A stretch of 16,083 nucleotides of DNA from Clostridia bacterium (GTDB lineage: Bacteria > Bacillota > Clostridia > Oscillospirales > Acutalibacteraceae): assembly GCA_900752115.1 (NCBI GenBank), contig CAADUC010000017.1:1-16083 (forward strand), written 5' to 3'. Both the position numbers and the translations under genes were made by a program. Every line of letters starts with the position of its first letter. The first letter of the stretch is position 1. The notes under the pieces are model-generated. The model saw only the letters and a list, made by a program, of their open reading frames with translations. It searched no databases and was not told the origin of the DNA. This document shows positions 6,189 to 12,825 of the stretch, piece by piece.

Positions 6189-8228
6189 TCACAGCTCCTC
6201 TCGAGCTCCGCTGACGATTCCGTAGTACGCACGGGACGTAACACGATAGATCGCAAGATAAAAGACCGCAAAAACAAGATAACACAGGACGGTAACAAAA
6301 ATCAGAAGAGAAACGTTGACCAACCCCAACAGCATCAGGAGCTTCTGAAGCATGGGAAAGGCGAAGGCCAAATGGACGCCCGCGAGAATCAACGGCAGGA
6401 AAAAGACGGTGAGCACCTGGGAATTGATGCTTTTTCGAATTTCCCGTTTCGTCATGCCAACCTTCTGCATAATATCAAACCGCGACTGATCCTCATACCC
6501 CTCAGAGATTTGCTTGTAATAAATAATCAGGACGGCTGCAAAAATGAAGACAACGCCAAGCAGGATACCAAGGAAGAGAAGGCTGCCGTAAAATGCGAAG
6601 AAGCTGGCGCGCTCTTCCGCAAGGCCGTCGCAAACGATCCAAAGCGATCCTTCCCGTTCAGAATTGATTTCGTTGAGGCTTTGCTCGAGAGCGCTCTGGA
6701 TGGCGCGCTGTTCCTCATCGCTGCAGGACAGGTCAAACGCATACGTCCAGCTGTACTCCGTCCATTCTCCGCCGTCCGCGCCCGAGAGTGCCTGTGCGAC
6801 AGGCTCCAAATCCGAAACAAATACATAAAGCGACGGGACAATCTGCATGGAATCAATGCTGTTGTCAACAAAATCGCTGACCACGGAACGAACCGTATAC
6901 GGGGTTCCGTCCTCAAACGCTATGGTGCCGTCTGTGACAAAGCTCTCCTTGGTGGAATAAAGCAGCACCTCATCCGGTTCCAGTGTCACATTCTCGCCCA
7001 TGAGACGGTTATAGTCTTCAATTGGGATCACAAACACCTGCCAGACATCCATGACGCTTTCCTGAACGCTCTGAATGGCGCTGAGGTCAAGCCTAATCCG
7101 TCCGTCACGGACAAAACCGGCAAACAGCATTGCACGGTAATCGAGAATGTTCTGCGGCTCCTCTTTGGCCTCTGAGACTGTTTGCCGTGCGAGTTCCCGC
7201 ACCTGCTCCTGCCAGTCTCCGTCAAATCCCGTCCTGGAATCGACGTGAGCGGTCAGATTGATGCTGCGCGGATAACGGGAACGCAGGCTGTCCTCCGCCC
7301 CGATGTAGAGACAAACGGTCGTGGAAATCATCACCAGTACCATCGTACAGAGAATACAGATAGACGCAAGTCCCGCACCGTTCCGTTTCATGCGGAACAC
7401 CATCGACGAAACGGACACGAAATGGTTTGTACGGTAATAATACCGCTTATTTTTCTGCAGCACACGGCAAAAGGCGACAGAACCTGATACAAAGAGCAGA
7501 TAGGTGGCTGCAATCACCAGCAGCACCGCGACAAAAAACATGGTCAGAGCAGCAATGGGATCCTGAATCGTCACAGCAAGCCAATAGGCCACGCCGAGCA
7601 GGATCACACCCGCCAGAGCCAAAAACCAATTGGCACGCGGAGGACGTTCACCCGCGCTTTCACTGCGCAGCAGCTCGATCGGGTTGGTCAGACGGAGCTG
7701 GCGCAGACTATCAAGCAAAATCAGGGCAAAAATTGCCAGGAACATCAACGCTGTCTGCATCAGCGAATTCGGAGAAAGCTGCAGGCTGAACCCCGCCGTG
7801 CCTCCCAAAAGATAAAACATGCACATCTCGGCCAGCTTGGAAAACAGAACACCGGCAAGCAGTCCACCCACAATCGAGATCGCTCCGCAAAGGAGAGATT
7901 CCCATAGCAGAACAATCGCCAGATGGCGCTTCCCCATTCCAAGAATGTTATACAATCCGAATTCCTTTTTCCTTCGGCGGATTAGAAAGGAATGGGTATA
8001 GAACAGAAAGATGACCGAAAAAAAGACAATGACGAAAAAGCCAAGCTCGAGACACAACCGCATATCACTGCCGCCGGGCATACCGAGTAAAAGCTCACTG
8101 GAGGAAAGAAAGGAAACAATATAGGTCATCATCACCATGCCGGCGCACGTCAGAAGATAAGGCAGGTACAGCCGGCGGTTTTTCTGGATTCCCGTCCACG
8201 CGAGACGGCGGTAAAACCCCTGTGTCAT
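6189..8228 (-). CDS. BceB-like ABC transporter permease (FtsX domains)
   Basis: Membrane subunit of a peptide-antibiotic resistance or sensing ABC transporter. The 679 residues have the BceB layout of about ten transmembrane segments (roughly 22-40, 62-82, 104-128, 155-173, 200-218, 222-250, 288-308, 545-570, 605-625, 635-660). A large extracellular domain of about 230 residues lies between segments 7 and 8; in BceB this domain contacts the ligand and sensor kinase. FtsX-type coupling sequence is visible in RRRKKEFGLYNILGMGKRH and again in FDIMQKVGMTKREI. The start overlaps the ATPase stop as ATGA. The usual adjacent BceS/BceR pair is absent within the window. Family assignment is firm; the substrate (bacitracin, lantibiotic or another lipid II binder) is not determined. 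Confidence 0.9.
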   Translation of the reverse strand: MTQGFYRRLAWTGIQKNRRLYLPYLLTCAGMVMMTYIVSFLSSSELLLGMPGGSDMRLCLELGFFVIVFFSVIFLFYTHSFLIRRRKKEFGLYNILGMGKRHLAIVLLWESLLCGAISIVGGLLAGVLFSKLAEMCMFYLLGGTAGFSLQLSPNSLMQTALMFLAIFALILLDSLRQLRLTNPIELLRSESAGERPPRANWFLALAGVILLGVAYWLAVTIQDPIAALTMFFVAVLLVIAATYLLFVSGSVAFCRVLQKNKRYYYRTNHFVSVSSMVFRMKRNGAGLASICILCTMVLVMISTTVCLYIGAEDSLRSRYPRSINLTAHVDSRTGFDGDWQEQVRELARQTVSEAKEEPQNILDYRAMLFAGFVRDGRIRLDLSAIQSVQESVMDVWQVFVIPIEDYNRLMGENVTLEPDEVLLYSTKESFVTDGTIAFEDGTPYTVRSVVSDFVDNSIDSMQIVPSLYVFVSDLEPVAQALSGADGGEWTEYSWTYAFDLSCSDEEQRAIQSALEQSLNEINSEREGSLWIVCDGLAEERASFFAFYGSLLFLGILLGVVFIFAAVLIIYYKQISEGYEDQSRFDIMQKVGMTKREIRKSINSQVLTVFFLPLILAGVHLAFAFPMLQKLLMLLGLVNVSLLIFVTVLCYLVFAVFYLAIYRVTSRAYYGIVSGAREEL

Positions 8229-8989
8229 GCGTGATCACCGCCTGTCGCAAGAACGGTCAGCGTGTCGGAAATTTTCTGGTACAGCTCGCTGTCGGAGCAC
8301 GCGCCTCGATAAATCTGATGGAACACCTCTCCGTCGCGAATGAAGAGAACTCTTCCCGCACGGCTGGCCGCCTTGACGGAATGCGTGACCATAAGGATGG
8401 TCTGTCCGGCGCGATTAATGGAGGCAAAAAGATCGAGCAGCTCATCCGTTGCCCGGGAATCGAGCGCACCGGTAGGCTCATCCGCCAGAATCAGCCTCGG
8501 GTTGGTGATCAGCGCCCGGGCGACAGCAGCACGCTGCTTTTGTCCTCCGGATACCTCGTACGGATATTTCTTCAGAAGCTCCGCAATGCCGAGACGGCCG
8601 GCAATCTGCTGCACACGCTCGAGCATCTCCGAAGGCTTTTTCCCGGCCAACACAAGCGGCAGGCAAATATTATCCTCTATTGAGAATGTGTCGAGAAGAT
8701 TGAACTCCTGAAATACAAAGCCCAGATTGTCGCGGCGAAAGGCAGCAATCTGCGATTCCCGAATCTGTGCCAGATCTTTTCCGTCCAGACGGACACTGCC
8801 GCTTGTAGGCTGATCCAGCGCCGCCAATATATTCAGCAGCGTTGTTTTTCCGGAGCCGGATTCCCCCATGATAGCGACGTATTCCCCCTCCTCCACAGAG
8901 AAGGAGACACTGCGCAGAGCCTCTACCTTGTTTCCTCCAAAGCGGGTGGTATAAACCTTTTTCAGCCCGCTCACATCCAAAATACTCAT
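8225..8989 (-). CDS. BceA-like ABC transporter ATP-binding protein
   Basis: ATPase subunit driving the FtsX-type permease encoded directly downstream. The 254 residues contain all nucleotide-binding motifs: Walker A GESGSGKTT (42-50), Q-loop Gln94 in FVFQEFNLLD, signature VSGGQKQR (147-153), Walker B LILADEP (167-172) with its catalytic Glu, and the switch His203 in VTHS. The MacB/BceA-type sequence pattern (ALDQPTSG, EFNLLDTFSIEDNI) is clear. The AAAGGAGG site is 12 nt from the ATG at 8989, longer than optimal, and no better in-frame start exists. The promoter and a palindromic operator lie 115-150 bp upstream. Confidence 0.92.
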   Translation of the reverse strand: MSILDVSGLKKVYTTRFGGNKVEALRSVSFSVEEGEYVAIMGESGSGKTTLLNILAALDQPTSGSVRLDGKDLAQIRESQIAAFRRDNLGFVFQEFNLLDTFSIEDNICLPLVLAGKKPSEMLERVQQIAGRLGIAELLKKYPYEVSGGQKQRAAVARALITNPRLILADEPTGALDSRATDELLDLFASINRAGQTILMVTHSVKAASRAGRVLFIRDGEVFHQIYRGACSDSELYQKISDTLTVLATGGDHA

Positions 8990-9103
8990 TAAAAATATGT
9001 TCCTCCTTTACCCGCTGCCATCAGGCCGTGTACACGCCTCTTTCGCAGCTTCTGAGGATAGGATACCAAAACCGGCGCCGTCTCTTCCATCGATCCGTCT
9101 TAC

Positions 9104-9133
9104 ATTTTACCCGTACTTCTTACGATTTTGTAA
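9104..9133 (-). promoter_or_regulatory. Candidate promoter of the ABC transporter operon
   Basis: On the minus strand TTACAA (9133-9128) and TAAAAT (9109-9104) are 18 bp apart. The -35 is embedded in the first arm of the palindromic operator. A segment identical to one downstream of the GT51 operon promoter (ATCGATGGAAGA, 9094-9083) follows near the expected transcript start. Confidence 0.4.
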
Positions 9134-9136
9134 GAA
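9118..9136. promoter_or_regulatory. Palindromic operator, copy 1 (ABC transporter)
   Basis: TCTTACGATTTTGTAAGAA, an inverted repeat with arms TTCTTAC/GTAAGAA (9117-9137 including edges). It fits TNACA-N4-TGTAA, the pattern reported for BceR-like regulators, with one mismatch (G for A). A matching half-site TCTTACATTTT lies at 9098-9108. It differs from copy 2 (11035-11053) at two of 19 positions. That it is an operator is inferred from the duplication and position. Confidence 0.65.
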
Positions 9137-9169
9137 CAAGCATGGCAGACACGGCTCTCTCCGGCTGCG

Positions 9170-9679
9170 TCAACCCAGCCCGGCCAGACGCGCGACAGCT
9201 CCGGCAGCCTCCTGCACGCTCATGTCGGAAACATCGATCTTCTCTGTGCGCAGCACACTGTACAGCGGCAGGCGCGGCAGGCTCCTCGCTATCACATCCG
9301 GCGTGCGGAGTCCCCGTTCCACATCCAGCCGCAACCGCCGCTCGAGCTCCTCCGGACGGCACACAAGGGAAACGGCAAACACATCGCATTCCTCCGTGTG
9401 CAGGCGTGAGAGAAGCTCGTCGAGAATCGACTGCTCATGCATCACCCAGCAGAACACAACATTTTGATAAGCGGTACAACGCAAAAAATTGTTGAGCAGA
9501 TGACAGATGTTGTCCATCACCATCGCTTTGGTTTCGTCGGTAACGACAAACGGATCGGCGTTCCAGCACCAGTCTCCATCCAGAAAGACACTGTTCTCCA
9601 AGTCCCGGTTCAGCTGGCGGCAGACGGAAGTTTTTCCTACTCCCATCGTCCCGCCGATCAAAAAAAGACGCTTCTGCAT
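9170..9679 (-). CDS. P-loop nucleotide kinase-like protein (AAA family)
   Basis: Small cytoplasmic P-loop NTPase of unknown substrate. 169 residues: a short N-terminal strand, then the Walker A loop GGTMGVGKTS (about residues 9-18), LDGDWCWN (kinase-like Asp region), and a helical lid with Arg/Asp-rich ERRLRLDVERGLRTPDVI. It ends with a KIDVSDMSVQEAA stretch typical of small kinase-like ATPases, such as those that phosphorylate nucleosides, sugars or antibiotics. ATG at 9679 is chosen because AAAGGGGAG lies just upstream and the P-loop begins at residue 9; the 70-residue extension to 9889 is Cys-rich, crosses the promoter and is rejected. Monocistronic; its stop lies about 35 bp before the operator of the ABC operon. 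Confidence 0.75.
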   Translation of the reverse strand: MQKRLFLIGGTMGVGKTSVCRQLNRDLENSVFLDGDWCWNADPFVVTDETKAMVMDNICHLLNNFLRCTAYQNVVFCWVMHEQSILDELLSRLHTEECDVFAVSLVCRPEELERRLRLDVERGLRTPDVIARSLPRLPLYSVLRTEKIDVSDMSVQEAAGAVARLAGLG

Positions 9680-9745
9680 ACGCGCTCCCCTTTCAGAAAA
9701 TTTCATACAGCATTCGTACAGCAGGTTTCCGCTCGCCCTTTCCCT

Positions 9746-9765
9746 ATTATACACCATTATACACC
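9746..9765 (-). promoter_or_regulatory. Duplicated -10 element upstream of the kinase-like gene
   Basis: The 10-bp unit GGTGTATAAT occurs twice in tandem on the minus strand (9765-9756 and 9755-9746), giving two perfect TATAAT boxes 10 bp apart. Neither has a good -35 at 17 bp: CTGACC lies 16 bp from the first, TTGTCC 19 bp from the second. About 67 bp upstream of the start codon. Confidence 0.5.
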
Positions 9766-9967
9766 CCAGCGGACAAAGGTCAGGCGCCGTGTCTATTACA
9801 ATTTGACAGCAAGCGCAGCCCCTCTTTTTTTCCAAGGGCAGCCTGCGTATACGATAAAATTTTTCGGCATACAGGAACATGGTAAACAATCGTAAAGAAA
9901 ACAGCCTTTCTCAGCAAAGCTCCGACGCATCCAAATGCCGGGCAACAAAATCCCACAGAACACTAAA

Positions 9968-10006
9968 AGGGCGCTCTCCGCCGGCCAAACAAGCGGAAAA
10001 CGCCCT
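9968..10006 (-). terminator. Terminator after the GT51 gene
   Basis: Hairpin arms AGGGCG-CTCT-CCGC and GCGG-AAAA-CGCCCT pair in two blocks around an internal 4-nt bubble. On the minus strand they are followed by TTTAG. It lies about 60 bp beyond the glycosyltransferase stop. Of the 387 bp between 9680 and 10066, the rest holds the kinase-like gene's promoter and nothing else I can support. Confidence 0.55.
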
Positions 10007-10066
10007 GAAAAATTTATATTGAAACCGCGAACCCCCGCCGATCCGTTTTTCCTGCGGGAAACATCC

Positions 10067-10777
10067 TCAGACCAGCAACGCGTCGGCCTCGCTCTCAGTC
10101 AGAACGCCCTGCTCCGTCATACAGCGAAGCACCTGACGCATACGCTGCCCCGCGAGTTCGGGGCTGACGTCCGGAGAATAGGCGGACGGCGCGTTCGGCA
10201 GCCCGGCCAGCATCACGGCTTCCGCGTCGCTGAGCGCGGACGGTTCCTTCCCATAATAGCCCATGGCCGCGTCATAAATACCGTAATAGCCGCTGCCGAA
10301 ATAAATGGTATTCACATAAAGCTCAAAAATCTCTTCCTTGGTGAGCACCGCTTCGATCTCGACGGCTGCGAAGACTTCGGCTACCTTTCGTTCAATCCGC
10401 TTCTCCTGCGTAAAATACTGGTTCTTCGCCAGCTGCTGGGTGATGGTGCTTCCTCCCTCAGCAAACGACAGGGTGCGCAGATCGTTCCAAAGGGCCCGGC
10501 CAATCGCAATCAAATCATATCCGCCATGCGTCCAGAAGCGCTGGTCCTCAGCGGCAATCACAGCCTGCACATAAAGCTCCGGAAGCTCTTCTATGGTGGT
10601 AAAATGTTCATCGGCCTGAATTTCTTCCGCCATCTCCTCAACCGGAAGCTGCTCGAGCGCTTCACGGCTCATCAGATACCCCTTCACGCCAAAGACAGCG
10701 CCGACGATCAATCCAAGCGTAAACAATCCGGTCAGGACGCCAAGGAAAAACTTTCCTACTCTTTTGAGTCCTCTCAT
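10067..10777 (-). CDS. Stand-alone GT51 peptidoglycan glycosyltransferase
   Basis: Membrane-anchored enzyme polymerising lipid II into glycan strands outside the cell. 236 residues: a short cytoplasmic tail, one transmembrane anchor (about 9-31), then the GT51 domain. All five GT51 motifs are present: AAEDQRFWTHGG with catalytic Glu77; GGSTITQQLAKN (108-119); RKVAEVFAAVEIE; FELYVNTIYFGSGYYG with second catalytic Glu152; and SDAEAVMLAGLPNAPSAYSP. No transpeptidase domain follows, so it is monofunctional (MtgA/SgtB-like in role). The start is ATG at 10777, overlapping the stop of the small upstream gene as ATGA, with AGAGGA 8 nt upstream; the longer reading frame to 10957 is out of place because that DNA encodes the small protein in another frame. 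Probably regulated through the operator at 11035-11053. Confidence 0.9.
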   Translation of the reverse strand: MRGLKRVGKFFLGVLTGLFTLGLIVGAVFGVKGYLMSREALEQLPVEEMAEEIQADEHFTTIEELPELYVQAVIAAEDQRFWTHGGYDLIAIGRALWNDLRTLSFAEGGSTITQQLAKNQYFTQEKRIERKVAEVFAAVEIEAVLTKEEIFELYVNTIYFGSGYYGIYDAAMGYYGKEPSALSDAEAVMLAGLPNAPSAYSPDVSPELAGQRMRQVLRCMTEQGVLTESEADALLV

Positions 10778-10920
10778 GACCGTTTTCCTCTGACAAGCCC
10801 CAGCAGGAGCAGAAGCGCACAGAAAACGCTCCCCGCCGCCAGAACACGGCGCAGCTGTCTTTTTCTCTTCTCCTGCTTCTTCTCGGGAAGCGGACGGTTC
10901 CATATCTGTGTCACGCGCAT
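10774..10920 (-). CDS. 48-residue single-pass membrane protein, coupled to the GT51 gene
   Basis: Unrecognised small protein. Residues 1-25 are very basic and Lys/Arg/Glu/Gln-rich (KKQEKRKRQLRR). Residues about 26-43 form a hydrophobic Leu-rich helix, and the tail is RGKRS, so it should be a single-pass membrane protein with a positively charged cytoplasmic N-terminus or a signal-anchor. Evidence that it is translated: ATG at 10920 is preceded by a near-perfect AAAGGAGG 7 nt upstream, the best ribosome site in this region. Its TGA overlaps the GT51 ATG as ATGA, and it is the first gene after the operon promoter. It may insert beside the glycosyltransferase as a partner, or simply couple its translation. 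No homologue recalled. Confidence 0.7.
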   Translation of the reverse strand: MRVTQIWNRPLPEKKQEKRKRQLRRVLAAGSVFCALLLLLGLVRGKRS

Positions 10921-11022
10921 GCCAGCGCCTCCTTTCTTGTACGGGATCTCTCCGCACCTTCCGCGCGTTCTCCCCCTCTGCTTTACAGTGTATCAGAAGC
11001 CCTCTCTTTCTTCCATCGATTT

Positions 11023-11050
11023 TTATTACCGTTCTCTTACATTTTTGTAA
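11023..11050 (-). promoter_or_regulatory. Candidate promoter of the small-protein/GT51 operon
   Basis: On the minus strand TTACAA (11050-11045) and TAATAA (11028-11023) are 16 bp apart. The -35 lies in one arm of the palindromic operator, as in the ABC operon. ATCGATGGAAGA (11020-11009) follows, identical to the sequence downstream of the ABC promoter. Confidence 0.4.
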
Positions 11051-11053
11051 GAA
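11035..11053. promoter_or_regulatory. Palindromic operator, copy 2 (GT51 operon)
   Basis: TCTTACATTTTTGTAAGAA. The arms TCTTACA and TGTAAGA pair perfectly around TTTT, an exact match to TNACA-N4-TGTAA. It lies 115 bp from the first start codon; copy 1 is at 129 bp from its gene. The two copies differ at two of 19 positions. Confidence 0.7.
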
Positions 11054-11070
11054 GCATTCTTGGCCTCTTC

Positions 11071-11136
11071 AAGCGCCGGTTTCCTTTACGAAGAAGGAAT
11101 TGTGCCGCCCGGAATCCGGCAGGGAAACCGGCGCTT
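11071..11136. repeat. Perfect 14-bp inverted repeat with a 38-nt loop
   Basis: AAGCGCCGGTTTCC at 11071-11084 pairs perfectly with GGAAACCGGCGCTT at 11123-11136. The loop is GC-rich with a small inner GCCG/CGGC pairing. No T-run follows on either strand, so it is not a classical terminator. It lies in the non-coding region between the divergent GT51 operon and the GyrI-like gene. The rest of 11137-11429 contains short hairpins but no gene I can support. Confidence 0.75.
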
Positions 11137-11429
11137 CCCCATGCAAATCCTTCCGGGAAGAAAATCCGGTTTTTCTCTTGTTTTAAGCAAGACCAGGAGG
11201 ATGCTCCCACGCGGCATCGAACGGCGCAGAAATTCGACCGGACGTAACCCCTGTCCTTTTACAAAAGGAAAACGCCGGATTAGAGCAAAAAGCAGGCGCC
11301 GTATATGTTCTCATTTCCATCAGGGACGTACAAAATAAGGAAAAACGCTGCCGGAGTCCGGCCTGCCGCGAAAAACCGCTTGGCTCCTTGTTTCCCTAAG
11401 ATCTCCGATTTGTAAAAAACGCGGAAAAA

Positions 11430-11457
11430 TTGACAATTCCTGTGTGCGTGATATAAT
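11430..11457 (+). promoter_or_regulatory. Consensus promoter of the GyrI-like gene
   Basis: Perfect TTGACA (11430-11435) and perfect TATAAT (11452-11457), 16 bp apart, with an extended -10 TG one base before the box. This is the closest match to the housekeeping consensus in the window, so the gene is probably well expressed. Confidence 0.8.
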
Positions 11458-11494
11458 GAACCAAACGAAAACTCCCCATTGGAGGACGTATAAG

Positions 11495-12007
11495 ATGTTT
11501 CAAACGATAAAAGAAAAATTTGTTGTCATTGGCAAAGAAGGCTCCACATCAGACGGCGAAGGATTTATCCGGAAGTTGTGGAATGACGCCAATGGCCATT
11601 TCCACGAAATCGCACATCTGGCAAAGAAAAATGCAAGCGGCCGCATCGTGGGGATATGGGGCGCGATGACCGATTTTTCCCGCTCCTTCCAACCATGGGA
11701 GGACGGCTTTCAAAAAGGACTGTATCTGGCTGGAGTGGAGTGCACGGATGATGCGGAAGCACCGGAGGGATGGACAAAGTGGACCATACCGGGGTACGAG
11801 TACCTCGTGGTGGAAAACCAGAACGGAGCGTTTCAAAAAACAATTGCACAAATGAAAGAAGAGGGAATTTCTCTGGCCGGAGCGGTTCACGAATATACCG
11901 ACCCGGCCACGGGAAAGGACTATCTGTACTTCCCGATCAGAAAAATCGATGAGGCGAAAAATTCGGAAAAGCCGCTTTCTTCGGAAGAAAAACCGTCGGT
12001 ATCATAA
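11495..12007 (+). CDS. GyrI-like / AraC effector-binding domain protein
   Basis: Free-standing small-molecule-binding domain of the SHS2-based GyrI/AraC-E family. Relatives bind hydrophobic or cationic ligands, act as effector domains of regulators, and some hydrolyse or sequester toxins. No DNA-binding helix-turn-helix is attached. 170 residues: strand-helix-strand start FVVIGKEG, a long helix with LWNDANGHFHEIAHL, then GRIVGIWGAMTD, YLAGVECTDDAEAPEGWTKWTIPGYEYLVV and the C-terminal YLYFPIRKI, all fitting the family. The tail is Ser/Lys/Glu-rich. ATG at 11495 follows GGAGG at 9 nt; upstream ATGs lie in the promoter. No helix-turn-helix gene neighbours it. Confidence 0.75.
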   Translation: MFQTIKEKFVVIGKEGSTSDGEGFIRKLWNDANGHFHEIAHLAKKNASGRIVGIWGAMTDFSRSFQPWEDGFQKGLYLAGVECTDDAEAPEGWTKWTIPGYEYLVVENQNGAFQKTIAQMKEEGISLAGAVHEYTDPATGKDYLYFPIRKIDEAKNSEKPLSSEEKPSVS

Positions 12008-12010
12008 AAA

Positions 12011-12037
12011 GCCGCCCGTTCCTGCATGGCGGGCGGC
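12011..12037 (-). terminator. GC-rich hairpin, U-run on the minus strand
   Basis: GCCGCCCG (12011-12018) pairs with CGGGCGGC (12030-12037) around an 11-nt loop, just after the GyrI-like stop. On the plus strand the stem is followed by GTCTCGG, not T's; the T-run is on the minus strand (12010 to 12006). It may partly stop or attenuate plus-strand transcription. The role is uncertain. Confidence 0.35.
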
Positions 12038-12055
12038 GTCTCGGAGGCGATCGCA

Positions 12056-12415
12056 TTGGGCCTTTTCTGCAAACTTGAAATCTTCATTCCCGAGTCCCAT
12101 TTCGACGCGCTGCGGGAAGCACTGCGCCGGGTGGACGCGGGCCACATCGGACGGTACGACTGCTGTCTGTCATACAGCCGGGTCATGAGCTGCTGGCGGC
12201 CTCTCGCGGGAACGTCCCCCTTCCTCGGAAAGGAAGGAGAGCTTTCCTGCGAACCGGAACTCAAGGTTGAAACCGTCTGCCGCACAGACCGTCTGCAGGA
12301 GACACTCGACGCTGTCCGCGCCGTCCATCCATACGAGGAGCCGGTGATCAACGCCCTTCCGCTGCTTGCCACAGGACTGCAAACCAGCGTGGAGAAGGAG
12401 GAGAAATGTCCATGA
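12056..12415 (+). CDS. Stand-alone YqfO/NIF3-insert-like domain protein (CutA-like fold)
   Basis: 119-residue protein resembling the CutA-like domain inserted in some NIF3/YqfO proteins and also found alone; its function is not established. Visible are CKLEIFIPESHFDALREAL (first strand and helix), GHIGRYDCCLSYS, WRPLAGTSPFLGKEGEL and the closing HPYEEPVINALPL, the last being the family's HPYEEP signature. The start is TTG at 12056: GGAGG (12043-12047) stands 8 nt upstream and the protein then begins right before the first conserved strand. The upstream ATG at 12026 lies inside a hairpin with no ribosome site. The stop overlaps the DUF5655 gene. Confidence 0.7.
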   Translation: MGLFCKLEIFIPESHFDALREALRRVDAGHIGRYDCCLSYSRVMSCWRPLAGTSPFLGKEGELSCEPELKVETVCRTDRLQETLDAVRAVHPYEEPVINALPLLATGLQTSVEKEEKCP

Positions 12416-12807
12416 GCGTTTCCCATCCCATTACGCAGGATGTTCTGTTTTTCTTTGGAGACAAAACATGGGAACTGGAACTGTATGAAAAACTTGTGGA
12501 ACGTCTGGCGGACACTCTGCCGGAGATGACGGCGCGCGTGCAGAAAAGCCAGATCAGCTTTTACGGCCGGCATCTGTTCGGTGCGGCCTCCCTGCCGATC
12601 CGGCGGCGCAAAGATTGGCCGGAACGCTGCCTTGTTGTCACCGTCGGCCTGTCACACCGCCTCGACTCACCGCGCGTCGCGGTCGCCGTGGAGCCGTACC
12701 CCAACCGCTGGACGCATCATGTGTTGATCGAGCGCCCGGAGCAAATCGACGCGGAACTGATTGGCTGGCTGTGCGAGGCGTACGAATTTTCAGAAAGCAA
12801 GAAATAA
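12412..12807 (+). CDS. DUF5655 domain protein
   Basis: Cytoplasmic protein of unknown function. 131 residues from ATG at 12412, which overlaps the previous stop as ATGA, 10 nt after AAGGAGG; ATG at 12406 (4 nt spacing) is an alternative adding two residues. Family features visible: LFFFGDKTWELELYEKLVERL, the central RVQKSQISFYGRHLFGAAS, LVVTVGLSHRLDSPR and the end EPYPNRWTHHVLIE, with an acidic C-terminal helix IDAELIGWLCEAYEF. The conserved K-x-Q-I-S-F and P-N-R-W-T-H-H runs suggest a ligand-binding site, but none is known. Translationally coupled to the YqfO-like gene. Confidence 0.75.
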   Translation: MSVSHPITQDVLFFFGDKTWELELYEKLVERLADTLPEMTARVQKSQISFYGRHLFGAASLPIRRRKDWPERCLVVTVGLSHRLDSPRVAVAVEPYPNRWTHHVLIERPEQIDAELIGWLCEAYEFSESKK

Positions 12808-12825
12808 GCCTTCTCAAACACTGAC

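Noticed and set aside
9680..9889. 70-residue Cys-rich N-terminal extension of the kinase-like protein
   Set aside because: It crosses the duplicated -10 boxes, and a good ribosome site precedes the internal ATG at 9679.
11201..11338. 46-residue highly basic open frame beginning at an ATG with AGGAGG right before it
   Set aside because: The ribosome site abuts the ATG with no spacing, the peptide is low-complexity Arg/Lys with no domain, and no promoter is seen. It looks like a chance frame in GC-rich DNA.
11137..11429. tRNA or known riboswitch in the non-coding gap
   Set aside because: A TTCGA-like string occurs, but no cloverleaf, acceptor stem or known riboswitch core could be made out by eye.
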